Below, one piece after another: positions 32,928 through 40,494 of a DNA stretch of 42,292 nt (positions are counted from its first letter, which is position 1; each line of letters opens with the position of its first letter). Below the pieces are notes generated by a model. That model ran no database searches. It saw only the letters and a program-made list of their open reading frames with translations, and had not been told where the DNA came from. Origin of the DNA: Kiritimatiellia bacterium. GTDB taxonomy: Bacteria > Verrucomicrobiota > Kiritimatiellia > UBA8416 > SLMC01. The DNA is taken from positions 1 through 42,292 of the forward strand of contig SLKS01000365.1 of NCBI GenBank assembly GCA_007134465.1, written 5' to 3'. The translations under genes and the position numbers were made by a program.

Positions 32928-33760
32928 GCCGCAGCGTCTCCGGAATACAGATCGGTCAATTGATCGAACGCTTCGTCCATCAGCGGCCGGATATCGGGCA
33001 GCCCGATGCCCAGCGCCGCCAGGGCCCGGGGATCGGGCCGGGGTATGCGACTGTCGCCGGGATCGCCCACGCCTTCGGCCCGCGCCAGAATGTCGGCCAG
33101 ATGCAAGGCGGCGGCCCGCTCCGCGAATGGCGCATCCGGATCGAACGCGTGATGGCGGCGAATCGGCTCCACGGTCTGGGCCGGCAAACGCCATTGCGCG
33201 AGCAGCCAGGCGCCGAGATCGGCATGCGTCACGCCCATGGTGGCGGTTTCCGCGTCCATGAACAGCAGGTTCCGCTCGTGTACGGCTTTTTTCACCGCTT
33301 CGTATTCTTCGGGCAAATGCGTGGCGAGAACCATCTTGCCGATATCGTGGAGCAATCCGGCGGCGCTGAGCTCGTCGGGCTCGTCGAGTCCTTGGCGACG
33401 GGCCAGAATGAAGGCGATGCGCGCGCAGGTCAGCGAATGCGGATACAGGCCGGGAAAAGCGGATCCGATCAGGCTGGCGGCGGCCGTCGAAACCAGCAGC
33501 GTTTTCAGCGCGCCGAATCCGAGCAGCACCACGGCATGCGCGATCGAAGCCACGGGTGTCGTGAACCCGTAGAAACCGGAATTGACCAGTTTCAAGACCT
33601 GCGCCGACAAGGCCTGATCGCGCGCGATCGCCTGTCCCACGGTTTCCGCCGTCGTGTCCGGCGCCCGGATCAGGCGCTGAATCGCCAGCACGTTGTCCGG
33701 CAATGCGGGCAGCCGGACGATCTTCGAGACCAGTTTTTGCAGGTGCGGTTCGTCTTTCAT
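32924..33760 (-). CDS. HDOD-domain signalling protein
   Basis: The protein has 278 residues and consists almost entirely of one HDOD domain: LVSKIVRLPALPDNVLAIQR at the start, LSAQVLKLVNSGFYGF, HAVVLLGFGALKTLLV, then GLLHDIGKMVLATHLPEEY. Here the His-Asp pair is kept, unlike in the HDOD-GAF protein at 30231. HDOD proteins commonly scaffold two-component and motility signalling. No Shine-Dalgarno sequence is clear before the ATG at 33760. It is coupled by a four-base overlap to the PAS-DHp gene downstream and follows the 100-residue gene after 184 bp of repeat-bearing spacer. Confidence 0.85.
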   Translation of the reverse strand: MKDEPHLQKLVSKIVRLPALPDNVLAIQRLIRAPDTTAETVGQAIARDQALSAQVLKLVNSGFYGFTTPVASIAHAVVLLGFGALKTLLVSTAAASLIGSAFPGLYPHSLTCARIAFILARRQGLDEPDELSAAGLLHDIGKMVLATHLPEEYEAVKKAVHERNLLFMDAETATMGVTHADLGAWLLAQWRLPAQTVEPIRRHHAFDPDAPFAERAAALHLADILARAEGVGDPGDSRIPRPDPRALAALGIGLPDIRPLMDEAFDQLTDLYSGDAAA

Positions 33761-33835
33761 GGTGCGGCCATCATTTTTTTCTCGTCTACGCCTGGCGGAA
33801 GCGACACGGTCGGATCGCGCTTTTCCAATCGTCCA

Positions 33836-33900
33836 CCGTACGCGTCAACCGATCTTTTCTCGTTGCGGACGACGCGTACGGCGACGAGAGCGGATCACGA
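33836..33900. repeat. 11-bp inverted repeat and partial ACGGCGACGA-family element
   Basis: CCGTACGCGTC (33836-33846) pairs exactly with GACGCGTACGG (33871-33881). The right arm continues as ACGGCGACGAGAGCGGATCA, which matches the conserved core of the repeats at 18897 and 42116 (ACGGCGACG...CGGATTACGA). It lies in the spacer between the HDOD gene and the 100-residue gene. Confidence 0.6.
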
Positions 33901-33944
33901 TTCCCTCGCGCCATGTCTTTCTGTTTTCTTGCGCCAACGCGCAA

Positions 33945-34247
33945 TCACTCGAAACGCAGCCGCACATGGTCTTCGGCTACGCGCCGGATTTCTGCCAGGA
34001 TCGGGTCCGTTTCGCAGCCCGCGAAGCGGGCGGCCAGTTGGGCCAGGGCCGTGTTCATGGCCGCCGCGGAATCGTCGTCGGACCGCGAGCGAATTGTTAC
34101 GGACGCTACGCCCATCTTGTCAAGTCGGGCGAGCACGGAGGCGGAGAGCGTTGCGCCTTTGCCAAGCGCGAACACGCCTTCGGGCGTCGTCAGATCGGTG
34201 GCCAGCACATCGCCGGGCCGCGCTTTCTGAAGGGGGAGCGTATTCAC
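33945..34247 (-). CDS. Small conserved-looking protein coupled to the hybrid kinase
   Basis: The protein has 100 residues. The GTG at 34247 overlaps the TGA of the hybrid kinase by four bases (GTGA), which fixes the start. The N-terminal half (KARPGDVLATDLTTPEGVFA, then GATLSASVLARLDKMGVASV) resembles the short beta-rich domain (RPGM.LA.D..TP.G..L...G..L....L..L...G) found before HD-GYP, HDOD or other signalling domains. The C-terminal half is helical. Here it stands alone. I infer a signalling accessory role from its neighbours. No enzyme motif is visible. Confidence 0.6.
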   Translation of the reverse strand: MNTLPLQKARPGDVLATDLTTPEGVFALGKGATLSASVLARLDKMGVASVTIRSRSDDDSAAAMNTALAQLAARFAGCETDPILAEIRRVAEDHVRLRFE

Positions 34248-35851
34248 CGGGCACGTCGCTTCGTTGCGGGATCGAAGAAGGCGGATTTGTCCGGCGCGGC
34301 GCCTGGCGCGCTCTTCGCGGCGGCCAGACAGGACTCCATTTCGCGAATGAACGCGGCGACGGTAAACGGCTTGACGATCGCGCCGTTCGCGCCGTCGCGC
34401 AGCCCTTCGTCTATCAGGGTCCGGTCGGGACATCCGGTGCAGATCAGCACGGGTGTCTTGATGCCTTCTTCGCGCAGCCGCCGAATGTTCGATACGCCTT
34501 CGATCGCGGGCAGCATCATGTCCATGGCGATCAGATCGATCGGACGGCTCCACAGCAGCGTGACGGCTTCGGCCATGTTGGCTGCCAGGCAGACGTCGTG
34601 TCCCTGCCGGATCAACAGTCGCGACAGCGCTTTCAGGCCGGCTTCCTCGTCGTCCACCACGAGAATGGAGCGGGATGTCTCGGACAATGCTTCATCCGAT
34701 TCTGTCAGTTCGGGCAGCTCGTCCTCCGAGTCGTCCACGGGGAGCAGGACGGCGAATTCAGCGCCCTTTCCGGGAACATTGCGTACGCTGACGGTTCCGC
34801 CATGATCGCTCACGATGTTCTTCACCATCGCCAGCCCCAGGCCGGACCCGCCGCGGGCGTCCATGGTTTCCCGTCGGGGCTTGGTTGTATGGAACGGTTC
34901 GAAAATCCATTCCGTCAGATCGGCGGGAACGCCGGGGCCCGTATCGGCAACAGTCAGGCGAATGATGGAATCCGGTTCGGCGGACGTGGTTACGGTTAGA
35001 ACGCGCGCACCGGTTTGCTCGGTCATGGCCTGCCAGGCGTTGATGAAGAGATTGAGCAGAACCTGCTGCATCGAACCGAAGGCAAAGCGTGTGGGCGGCA
35101 GCTCGCCGAGATTCATTTCCAGCCGGATTTTGTGCGCTGTCAGATCGCGCCGCAGCAACTTGGCGGATGCCGTTACGACATCGTTGAAATCGCCCCGCGT
35201 CTTTTGGCCGGGCGACTGGCGGGCGAACGCCAGCAGACCGGCCGCCACATCGGTGGCGCGTCGTCCGCAGGAGTGCGCCATTCGCGCGCTCTCTTTCAGA
35301 ATCTCGATATCGCTACCGTCGTTTTCCAGAGCCAATTCGGCGAAACCCATCACCGAGAACATCAGATTGTTGATTTCGTGAACCACGCCCGAAGCGAGCG
35401 CGCCCAGACATTCCATTTTTTGCGCATCGCCGAATTGCCGATGAACCTGCGCCAGCGTACTCCGCATGTCCGCGAAGGCCGCGAGCAGCTTGACCCGTTC
35501 CAGGAACATTTCGCGGGTATAGGGCCGGCAAAGCCTGTCGGCCATGCCATGCCAGCCGGAGGCCCAGTCGAAGCCCGTTTCGGCATCGCAGATGAACAAA
35601 ATCGGGATGTCCTCGGTTCTTTCCGACACTTTCAGGCGCCGGACCAGCGCAACGTCGGCCGGACACGCCCGCGAATCCGCCACGATAATGAGCCGAGGCG
35701 TCATTTCCTTGATCAGGCTCAAGAAGGCTTCGGCGTCCGACACGGCGGAGACGGCATGGCCGCGGCCCACCAGCGCATTGCGCAGCGTTTCCCTTTCGCC
35801 GCCGTTTTCGCCTATCAGAACAATGTCGGCGGATGGTTTTGCGTTGTGCAT
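34244..35851 (-). CDS. Soluble hybrid histidine kinase with N- and C-terminal receiver domains
   Basis: The protein has 535 residues and no membrane segment. An N-terminal receiver-like domain spans about 8-125 (LIIVADSRACPADV at the phosphorylation site, which is unusual). The DHp segment GVVHEINNLMFSVMGFAEL carries the phospho-His. The ATPase domain is complete, with N-box LLNLFINAWQAM, G1 DTGPGVP and G2 GSGLGLAMVKNIV. A C-terminal receiver starts near 400 (SILVVDDEEAGL) with Asp in MDMMLPAIEG and Lys in IVKPF. It is the only kinase in the neighbourhood with a full ATP site. The start at 35851 has AGGA eight bases upstream. Its stop is coupled to the 100-residue gene. Confidence 0.9.
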   Translation of the reverse strand: MHNAKPSADIVLIGENGGERETLRNALVGRGHAVSAVSDAEAFLSLIKEMTPRLIIVADSRACPADVALVRRLKVSERTEDIPILFICDAETGFDWASGWHGMADRLCRPYTREMFLERVKLLAAFADMRSTLAQVHRQFGDAQKMECLGALASGVVHEINNLMFSVMGFAELALENDGSDIEILKESARMAHSCGRRATDVAAGLLAFARQSPGQKTRGDFNDVVTASAKLLRRDLTAHKIRLEMNLGELPPTRFAFGSMQQVLLNLFINAWQAMTEQTGARVLTVTTSAEPDSIIRLTVADTGPGVPADLTEWIFEPFHTTKPRRETMDARGGSGLGLAMVKNIVSDHGGTVSVRNVPGKGAEFAVLLPVDDSEDELPELTESDEALSETSRSILVVDDEEAGLKALSRLLIRQGHDVCLAANMAEAVTLLWSRPIDLIAMDMMLPAIEGVSNIRRLREEGIKTPVLICTGCPDRTLIDEGLRDGANGAIVKPFTVAAFIREMESCLAAAKSAPGAAPDKSAFFDPATKRRAR

Positions 35852-35944
35852 GCCAAGGTTCCTGTTCAATGAACGTTATGCTTCAGAAAGGAACACTAGC
35901 GCGCATGGCCCGGCATCGCAAGCGGAAAAAAACATAAGCCAGCC

Positions 35945-37474
35945 TTAGGCAACGGCCACGGCGCATGGCGGGTGGGCGGAAGCTTCTTCGCGGAGGCGGC
36001 GGAACGGCAAGGCGCAGGCCGACCGCTTGGCGGCCTTTTTCCGCTCCTTGGAGGACGCAATATTCATCTCTTCGCGATACTTGGCCACCGTGCGCCGCGC
36101 CAGCCGCAAGCCGCGCTGTTTCAGCATGCCGACAATGTCCGTGTCGCGATGCGGCGCCAGCGGCGGCTCGTTCTCCACAATGTCCCGGATGAGCGACTTG
36201 ACTTTGTCCGGAGTGACGAAAGAACCGTCCGCGCAGGCGTAGCCGCTGCGAAAGAAATGTTTCATTTCGAAGAGTCCGCGCGGCGTGCGGATATGCTTGT
36301 TGGCCAGGGCGCGGCTGACCGTCGTCTCGTGCACGCCGATCATGGCGGCCAGCTTGGCCATGGTCAGCGGCTTCAGTTCGCCCTGCTCGCTGCTCAAGTA
36401 GTCGTTCTGGAAGCGCGCGATTTGCTCGGTCACTTTGCGCAGGGTCTCCTGACGCTGGCCGATGCCCTGAATCAGAAACGTGGCCGCGCGTATCTTTGCC
36501 CGCACATACGCGGCTTCCTCGGGAGTCAGCGTCGGCTTTTCCAGAAGCCGCCGACAACTTGCGCTGATCCGCAGGCGGGGCAGGGCGTCGTCGTCGAGCT
36601 CGATGCGCCAGGCGCCGTTCTCGCGCATGAGGGCGACATCCGCTTCGATATATTCGGGCGCCGTTCGCGAAAACCGTTCGCCCGGCGCAGGATCGAGCGA
36701 TGTCAAATGGCCGACCGCCTCTTTCACTTCCGCTTCCGTTACGCTCAGCTCCCGCCCGATTTCCGCCAGTTGACCGCGCCCGACCGCGTCCAGAAACCGT
36801 TCCGCGATTCGGCGCGGCAAAAAATCGGGGCTTTCGTCCGCCATCTGAAGCGCCAGGCATTCGCGCAGATCGCGAGCGCCCACCCCGGCCGGTTCCATGG
36901 CCTGTACGCATGCGATGGCCTGTTCGGCTCGCGCCAGGTCCGCCTCGCCCATGCGCGCCAGTTCTTCCGCGGACAGGCTCAAGTAGCCGCGTTCGTCCAG
37001 CGAGCCGATCGCCAGCTCGGCCAGCGGCCAGTCCGCCTCGTCCAGCCCGCACAAAGGAAGCTGATCCAGCAAATGCCGATACAACGATACGCCCGCGACG
37101 GCCGAATCCATCAGAAAACGATGCCGATCCTGTTCATCTTCGCCGCCTGCCGAACGGCACGCGGCCGACCGATCCTCGCCCCATTCCGCATCCAGTTGCA
37201 GCAGAAAGTCCTGTTTCTCGTCGAATGCCTCCTGTTCGGCCGTTCTCTCTTCGCACGTTTCGTGTTCCCCGGTCGTTCTTTCTTCCGCCGCGGAGGCCTC
37301 GGCCGAACGGTCCTCGATTTCCAGCGCCGGATTTGTTTCCAGTTCATGTTGCACCAGCGCCGAAAGCTCGGTCGTTGGCACATGCAAAAGCCGCAGCCAG
37401 TGCAAAAGCTGCGGGGCCAGATTCAGTTGCTGGGAAACGCCGACGTCCTGATGAATGCGCATGCCAAGATTCAT
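35945..37474 (-). CDS. rpoN: RNA polymerase sigma-54 factor
   Basis: The protein has 509 residues. Region I (1-50) is the Gln/Leu-rich activator-interaction segment (SQQLNLAPQLLHWLRLLHVP). Region II is acidic. The core-binding domain follows, then an HTH (MAKLAAMIGVHETTVSRALA) and the RpoN box ARRTVAKYRE that reads the -24 element. About 35 residues continue past the RpoN box, rich in Lys/Arg and then Ala, a longer tail than usual. The start at 37474 has GGGAGGAC upstream. A -24/-12 type promoter lies just before it on the same strand (next entry). An NtrC-family activator is encoded 3 kb away on the other strand. Confidence 0.95.
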   Translation of the reverse strand: MNLGMRIHQDVGVSQQLNLAPQLLHWLRLLHVPTTELSALVQHELETNPALEIEDRSAEASAAEERTTGEHETCEERTAEQEAFDEKQDFLLQLDAEWGEDRSAACRSAGGEDEQDRHRFLMDSAVAGVSLYRHLLDQLPLCGLDEADWPLAELAIGSLDERGYLSLSAEELARMGEADLARAEQAIACVQAMEPAGVGARDLRECLALQMADESPDFLPRRIAERFLDAVGRGQLAEIGRELSVTEAEVKEAVGHLTSLDPAPGERFSRTAPEYIEADVALMRENGAWRIELDDDALPRLRISASCRRLLEKPTLTPEEAAYVRAKIRAATFLIQGIGQRQETLRKVTEQIARFQNDYLSSEQGELKPLTMAKLAAMIGVHETTVSRALANKHIRTPRGLFEMKHFFRSGYACADGSFVTPDKVKSLIRDIVENEPPLAPHRDTDIVGMLKQRGLRLARRTVAKYREEMNIASSKERKKAAKRSACALPFRRLREEASAHPPCAVAVA

Positions 37475-37509
37475 AAATGTCCTCCCGTTTGTTGAACGCG
37501 GACAAATTC

Positions 37510-37525
37510 AGCAAAGCATGTGCCA
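37510..37525 (-). promoter_or_regulatory. Sigma-54 (-24/-12) promoter upstream of rpoN
   Basis: Reading on the minus strand, TGGCAC-ATGCT-TTGCT matches the sigma-54 consensus TGGCAC-N5-TTGCW, with GG and GC exactly 10 bases apart. The predicted transcription start is near 37499. This leaves a leader of about 25 bases that includes the GGGAGGAC ribosome-binding site and ends at the rpoN ATG (37474). No other site in the window that I examined fits both halves and the spacing. Confidence 0.7.
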
Positions 37526-37856
37526 AGTGCGGTCGCTCTCATGCCTGTTTTAAAATGGCCGGACAGGGGGAACAGGGGTGGGTGGCGGCATAAAGGTTTG
37601 CGCGGCAGCGTATTGAAGGGGGTGCGAGCGGCGGCGCGCCGCACAAAAAATCTTAGCAGGTCCCATGCCACAGGGACGCGTGGAAAGAAAACGATGGGTG
37701 CGCCTGTCGCTTTTCCCTTGGCGCCTGTCGGAAACGCCGACAGCCAAGAAATGGCGAATGGGTCAGAAAATGCCGCCACAGGACAACCGCTTGTTTTTTG
37801 ATGCAGCGAAACCATTTTGTGCCGAACATCCGAGCCGTCGCGGAATGTGCAGAAAT

Positions 37857-37892
37857 GTCCGACCCGTCTGACAAGTCCGACTGGTCCGACGG
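37857..37892. repeat. Four tandem GTCCGAC-NN 9-bp units
   Basis: GTCCGACCC, GTCTGACAA, GTCCGACTG and GTCCGACGG follow each other without gaps. The conserved seven bases and free last two give a 9-bp period (three codons). Such GTCCGAC arrays are a recurring intergenic style in PVC-type genomes. The function is unknown. Confidence 0.8.
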
Positions 37893-37954
37893 CCCATTGT
37901 CCTTCGCCATCTTTGGAATGGCTCCGTGGCATGGCGCCTGCTGCGAGAGGGGGC

Positions 37955-38344
37955 ATGAAAATCAGATTCGGTAGGCGGCTTTCATGGCTTGAAAAGGTTG
38001 GCGTTACGGGGCTGGCGCTGTGCTCGGCGCTGGTTTTCGCGCTTGTGCCGGTTGCGTGCGAACGGGATTCCGACCCCGTGCCGCCGGCCGCCGCCGATCC
38101 GGCGCCGTTGACGCTAGCCCCGGCCAGGGCTACGATTCCCGCCGATCAGGATGTGGTGATCTTGACGGCCCGGGGAGGGACGCGCCCCTACGCATGGCGG
38201 GTTAGCGATCCCGATTTAGGGTCCGTAACCGATACGGATGTCGGGACGGTCACCTATACGCGCACCGCCGCGCCGGGCGCGCAGGTTGTGCAAGTGATGG
38301 ATCGCAACCGATGGGTGGCCGAGTGCGTGATTCGTCAGGAGTGA
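37955..38344 (+). CDS. Small Ig-like lipoprotein
   Basis: The protein has 129 residues. A long signal peptide ends with a good lipobox (VPVAC, Cys at about 31), followed by an acidic/Pro-rich linker (ERDSDPVPPAAADP). A roughly 75-residue beta-rich domain then begins LTLAPARATIPADQDVVILT and continues ARGGTRPYAW. This is the pattern of Ig-like repeats that open with ...T.T..GG..PY.W. It should sit on the periplasmic side of a membrane. The start at 37955 has GAGAGGGGG directly upstream. Four bases separate its stop from the outer-membrane barrel gene, so the two form an operon. Ligand and role are unknown. Confidence 0.7.
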   Translation: MKIRFGRRLSWLEKVGVTGLALCSALVFALVPVACERDSDPVPPAAADPAPLTLAPARATIPADQDVVILTARGGTRPYAWRVSDPDLGSVTDTDVGTVTYTRTAAPGAQVVQVMDRNRWVAECVIRQE

Positions 38345-38348
38345 TTTC

Positions 38349-39047
38349 ATGAAGACAACGTTTCGTTTCGCCATTCTGCTGGCGTGGTTCGGAACGAATG
38401 GCCTTGTGTTTGCCGCGCCGCTCGAGACGTGGGCGGAGGACGCGGCTCTGCCGTGGAACCGTCATGCGCTGGCGCTGTCGTACGGATACGTGCAAAACCC
38501 GGGAACCCTGTCCGCGCGCGACGGCTGGCGAAGGACCGTGCTCGGCAGCACAGGCGAGTGGGATGCGGAATGGACGCTGGCGCCCGGCGCCTCCGCAGAT
38601 CTTGCGCTCGGCGCCTCGCATGTGCGAGGGCATGCGACGGTTCGCCCGCAAGCGGCGGCCGACATCGGCGCCCGCGCTCTTTCCGTCCGCGCGACGCAAT
38701 GGGGTTTGCATGTCCGGGCGCGCCGCTATCTCGAGCGCAGGCCGTTTCCTTTCGACCCTTGGCTCGGCGGCGGCGTAACGGCCGGCATGCTGACCTTGCG
38801 CGAGCAGGAACGGTCCGCTACGCCTGGCGGGCCCGTGCTGCGTCCGGCGCGCAACGCCGCCTATCCTTTTGCCGGCCTGCGAGCCATGGCCGGAATAGAT
38901 ATCTATCCCATCCGCGATTCCGCTTTGTTGTTGCGGCTTCAGACCCGGTACGATCTGAATGCCGTTGCCGGCGGTTTCCAAGGCCACACCAACGGCTATG
39001 CCGTGCAGATCGGATTGCAGTGGAATTTCTGGCCCGTCGCGCCCTGA
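38349..39047 (+). CDS. Outer-membrane beta-barrel protein (OmpA/opacity-like size)
   Basis: The protein has 232 residues with a cleaved signal peptide (AWFGTNGLVFA-AP, near residue 23). The rest alternates polar and hydrophobic residues in about eight to ten strands: HALALSYGYVQN, ADLALGASHVRGHATV, WGLHVRARRYLE, SALLLRLQTRYDL. It ends YAVQIGLQWNFWPVAP, with the aromatic strand close to the C-terminus. No known barrel family is identifiable from these motifs. The ribosome-binding site AGGAG overlaps the stop region of the Ig-like lipoprotein gene, so the two envelope proteins are made together and may form a complex. Confidence 0.7.
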   Translation: MKTTFRFAILLAWFGTNGLVFAAPLETWAEDAALPWNRHALALSYGYVQNPGTLSARDGWRRTVLGSTGEWDAEWTLAPGASADLALGASHVRGHATVRPQAAADIGARALSVRATQWGLHVRARRYLERRPFPFDPWLGGGVTAGMLTLREQERSATPGGPVLRPARNAAYPFAGLRAMAGIDIYPIRDSALLLRLQTRYDLNAVAGGFQGHTNGYAVQIGLQWNFWPVAP

Positions 39048-39072
39048 TCGGCGCCGGTCCGGAACGGCTCCG

Positions 39073-39089
39073 GATGGCAAAAAGCCATC
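39073..39089 (+). terminator. Possible terminator of the lipoprotein/barrel operon
   Basis: GATGGC-AAAAA-GCCATC forms a perfect 6-bp stem 25 bases after the barrel stop codon. It is followed by TCCGCTCTTCC, pyrimidine-rich but without a real T-run, so this is a weak call. Confidence 0.35.
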
Positions 39090-39286
39090 TCCGCTCTTCC
39101 AGATCACACGGCTTCTCCCGGCCTGCACTGCGCTTTCGGGCGCATCCCTGATTCATCCTGAATGGAGCAGTTCAACTGCTCCGCAGTGGAACGGGTTTGT
39201 TTCAACATGTTGAAAGAGCAAGTGATACGCATGAATGACCGCGACGAAAAGGCTTCACCCATTTGGTGAAGCGCGAAGAGATTCGT

Positions 39287-39366
39287 GTGTACGAGTACGT
39301 GTACGAGTACGGCAATAAATCAGGCGCAAACACTCATGATTCGTACTCGTACACGTACTCGTACAC
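39287..39366. repeat. Perfect 25-bp inverted repeat of TACGAG/GTACGTG units
   Basis: 39287-39311 (GTGTACGAGTACGTGTACGA plus GTACG) is exactly complementary to 39342-39366 with a 30-base loop. Each arm is itself built of repeated GTACGAGTACG-like hexamers. Together with nearby hairpins it could form a very stable cruciform or RNA stem. Confidence 0.9.
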
Positions 39367-39475
39367 TCCGATCTCGCCTTCCTTGGACATTCAACTGCTC
39401 TTTCTAGGTTCATTGACCTATGATGGAGGATGGCGGGAGAATCGTCATCGTTCTCGGTGAGCGGAGCGAACGGGG

Positions 39476-39527
39476 CTCGTTCTCGTCCTCGACAAAGCTG
39501 ACGGGAGAAATCGAGGACGAGAACGAG
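39476..39527. repeat. Perfect 17-bp inverted repeat of CTCGTC units
   Basis: CTCGTTCTCGTCCTCGA (39476-39492) pairs exactly with 39511-39527 around an 18-base loop. Outer ATCGTCATCGTTCTCG (39441-39456) and the GACGACGAGGACGAT end (39531-39545) add more pairing. It has the same hexamer-built architecture as the 25-bp repeat just upstream but a different unit. Confidence 0.85.
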
Positions 39528-39667
39528 AACGACGACGAGGACGATAGCTCTGCCAATCGCGGATGCGCCCGCGCTTTCGGGGGTCGCGCTATTCGTTTGC
39601 ATTCCGGACCGCGCCGTGCTATGGATGGACTTTGCAATGCGACATCGTGACGAGGACGACGGGAACG

Positions 39668-40369
39668 ATGAAGATGACAGCCGAAGATTTGACGAGAATG
39701 AATCGCGTGTTGCGGCATCGTCTCCGCAATACGGCATCCGGCATGAAAAGCTCCGTTGCGTTGCTGGCCGAAGAGCTGAAAGACATCGCGACACCCGATC
39801 TTCTGGAATATTTTCCTTTACTGACCCAGGAATGCGACCGCTTGACCGAAGTCACGGAACGCTTGGATGCCTTGTTCGACCGCGCGATTCCCGCAGCTCC
39901 GTTTGGCGCCGCGGCCGCGCCGGAAGGGACGCCGGATGGCGTGGCGCTGGCGGCATGGCTGGCCGACGGCCTGCGTCGTCGCTTCCCGGGGGTTCGCGTG
40001 ACGGACGATTCGGACACGGCCGCATCCGGCTGCGCGATACCGGATCCGAAGCGAGCCATGGCCGCGCTGGCGGAAATTGGCGTCAATGCCGCCGAAGCGG
40101 CCGGTCGTTCGCATGACGTACGCTGCTATGCGAACGTCCGGGACGGTTCGGTTGCGTTGGGCGTCCACCAAGGGGGCGAGCCTGTGGCTCCGGAAGCGAT
40201 CTCCCAAATGGTTCTGCCGTTCTTTACGACCAAAAGCCGGCATTTGGGTGTCGGATTGAATTTGGCCCGCAAGTGGGCGGAGGAATGCGGGGGCGGCCTG
40301 CATGTCTTTCCTGCGCCGGAGGGCGGATTGACCGTCGAATTATGTTGGCCGGAAACCAGAAGGACTTGA
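39668..40369 (+). CDS. Small sensor-less histidine-kinase-like protein with degenerate ATP site
   Basis: The protein has 233 residues and is soluble. DHp-like helices occupy 1-75, with His17 in VLRHRLRNTASGMKSSVALL. An ATPase-like domain follows (about 115-228), with N-box AMAALAEIGVNAAEA and the lid PFFTTKSRHLGVGLNLARKW. The G1 box, normally DxGxG, reads VHQGGEP: the adenine-contacting Asp is replaced by His and the second Gly is lost. The G2 GTGLGL reads GVGLNL. There is no input domain. It lies 125 bp before the NtrC-type regulator on the same strand, which would be its natural partner. ATP use is doubtful. I start at the ATG at 39668; a second ATG two codons later is possible. Confidence 0.7.
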   Translation: MKMTAEDLTRMNRVLRHRLRNTASGMKSSVALLAEELKDIATPDLLEYFPLLTQECDRLTEVTERLDALFDRAIPAAPFGAAAAPEGTPDGVALAAWLADGLRRRFPGVRVTDDSDTAASGCAIPDPKRAMAALAEIGVNAAEAAGRSHDVRCYANVRDGSVALGVHQGGEPVAPEAISQMVLPFFTTKSRHLGVGLNLARKWAEECGGGLHVFPAPEGGLTVELCWPETRRT

Positions 40370-40494
40370 ACAGAAGATAACAAAGGGAACGGAGTCGGAG
40401 GCGAGAGCCTTCTTTTTCTTCGTTGTCTTGAGCGAAGCGGGTGTTCAAACAATCTTGCGCAACGTAACGCATGCTTGAACAAGGGAGCAAGGCC

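Larger units (their letters stand above)
37475..37954. other. 480 bp divergent spacer between rpoN and the lipoprotein gene
   Basis: No gene is convincing; the open frames here lack ribosome-binding sites and run through repeats. It holds the sigma-54-type promoter, a hairpin at 37717-37748 (CTGTCGG-AAACG-CCGACAG, extended by CTTGG/CCAAG across a bulge), and four 9-bp tandem repeats at 37857-37892. The last 15 bases carry the GAGAGGGGGC ribosome-binding site of the lipoprotein gene. Confidence 0.55.
39048..39667. other. 620 bp intergenic region packed with hairpins
   Basis: No gene is supported. From left to right it contains: GATGGC-AAAAA-GCCATC (39073-39089, a possible terminator for the barrel gene); GGAGCAG-TTCAA-CTGCTCC (39164-39182); the palindrome TTCAACATGTTGAA (39201-39214); GCTTCACC-CATTT-GGTGAAGC (39252-39272); the 25-bp inverted repeat (39287-39366); the 17-bp inverted repeat (39476-39527); and GAC/GAG-rich triplet runs up to the kinase start. 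Confidence 0.65.

Noticed and set aside
35922-35950. Intrinsic terminator after rpoN (run of seven T on the minus strand)
   Set aside because: The sequence before the T-run forms only a three- to four-base stem, too weak for an intrinsic terminator.
37857-37892. CRISPR array
   Set aside because: The only regular repeats are 9-bp tandem units without spacers, and no cas gene is present. No CRISPR array is seen anywhere in the window.
37520-37910. Open frames on both strands between rpoN and the lipoprotein gene
   Set aside because: They lack ribosome-binding sites. One owes its Ser-Asp repeat only to the GTCCGAC array, and they overlap each other.
39615-39640. Possible sigma-54 promoter upstream of the small kinase (TGGATGGACTTTGCA)
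   Set aside because: GG and GC are 9 bases apart instead of 10 and the -24 half is poor. It does not meet the consensus used for the rpoN site.
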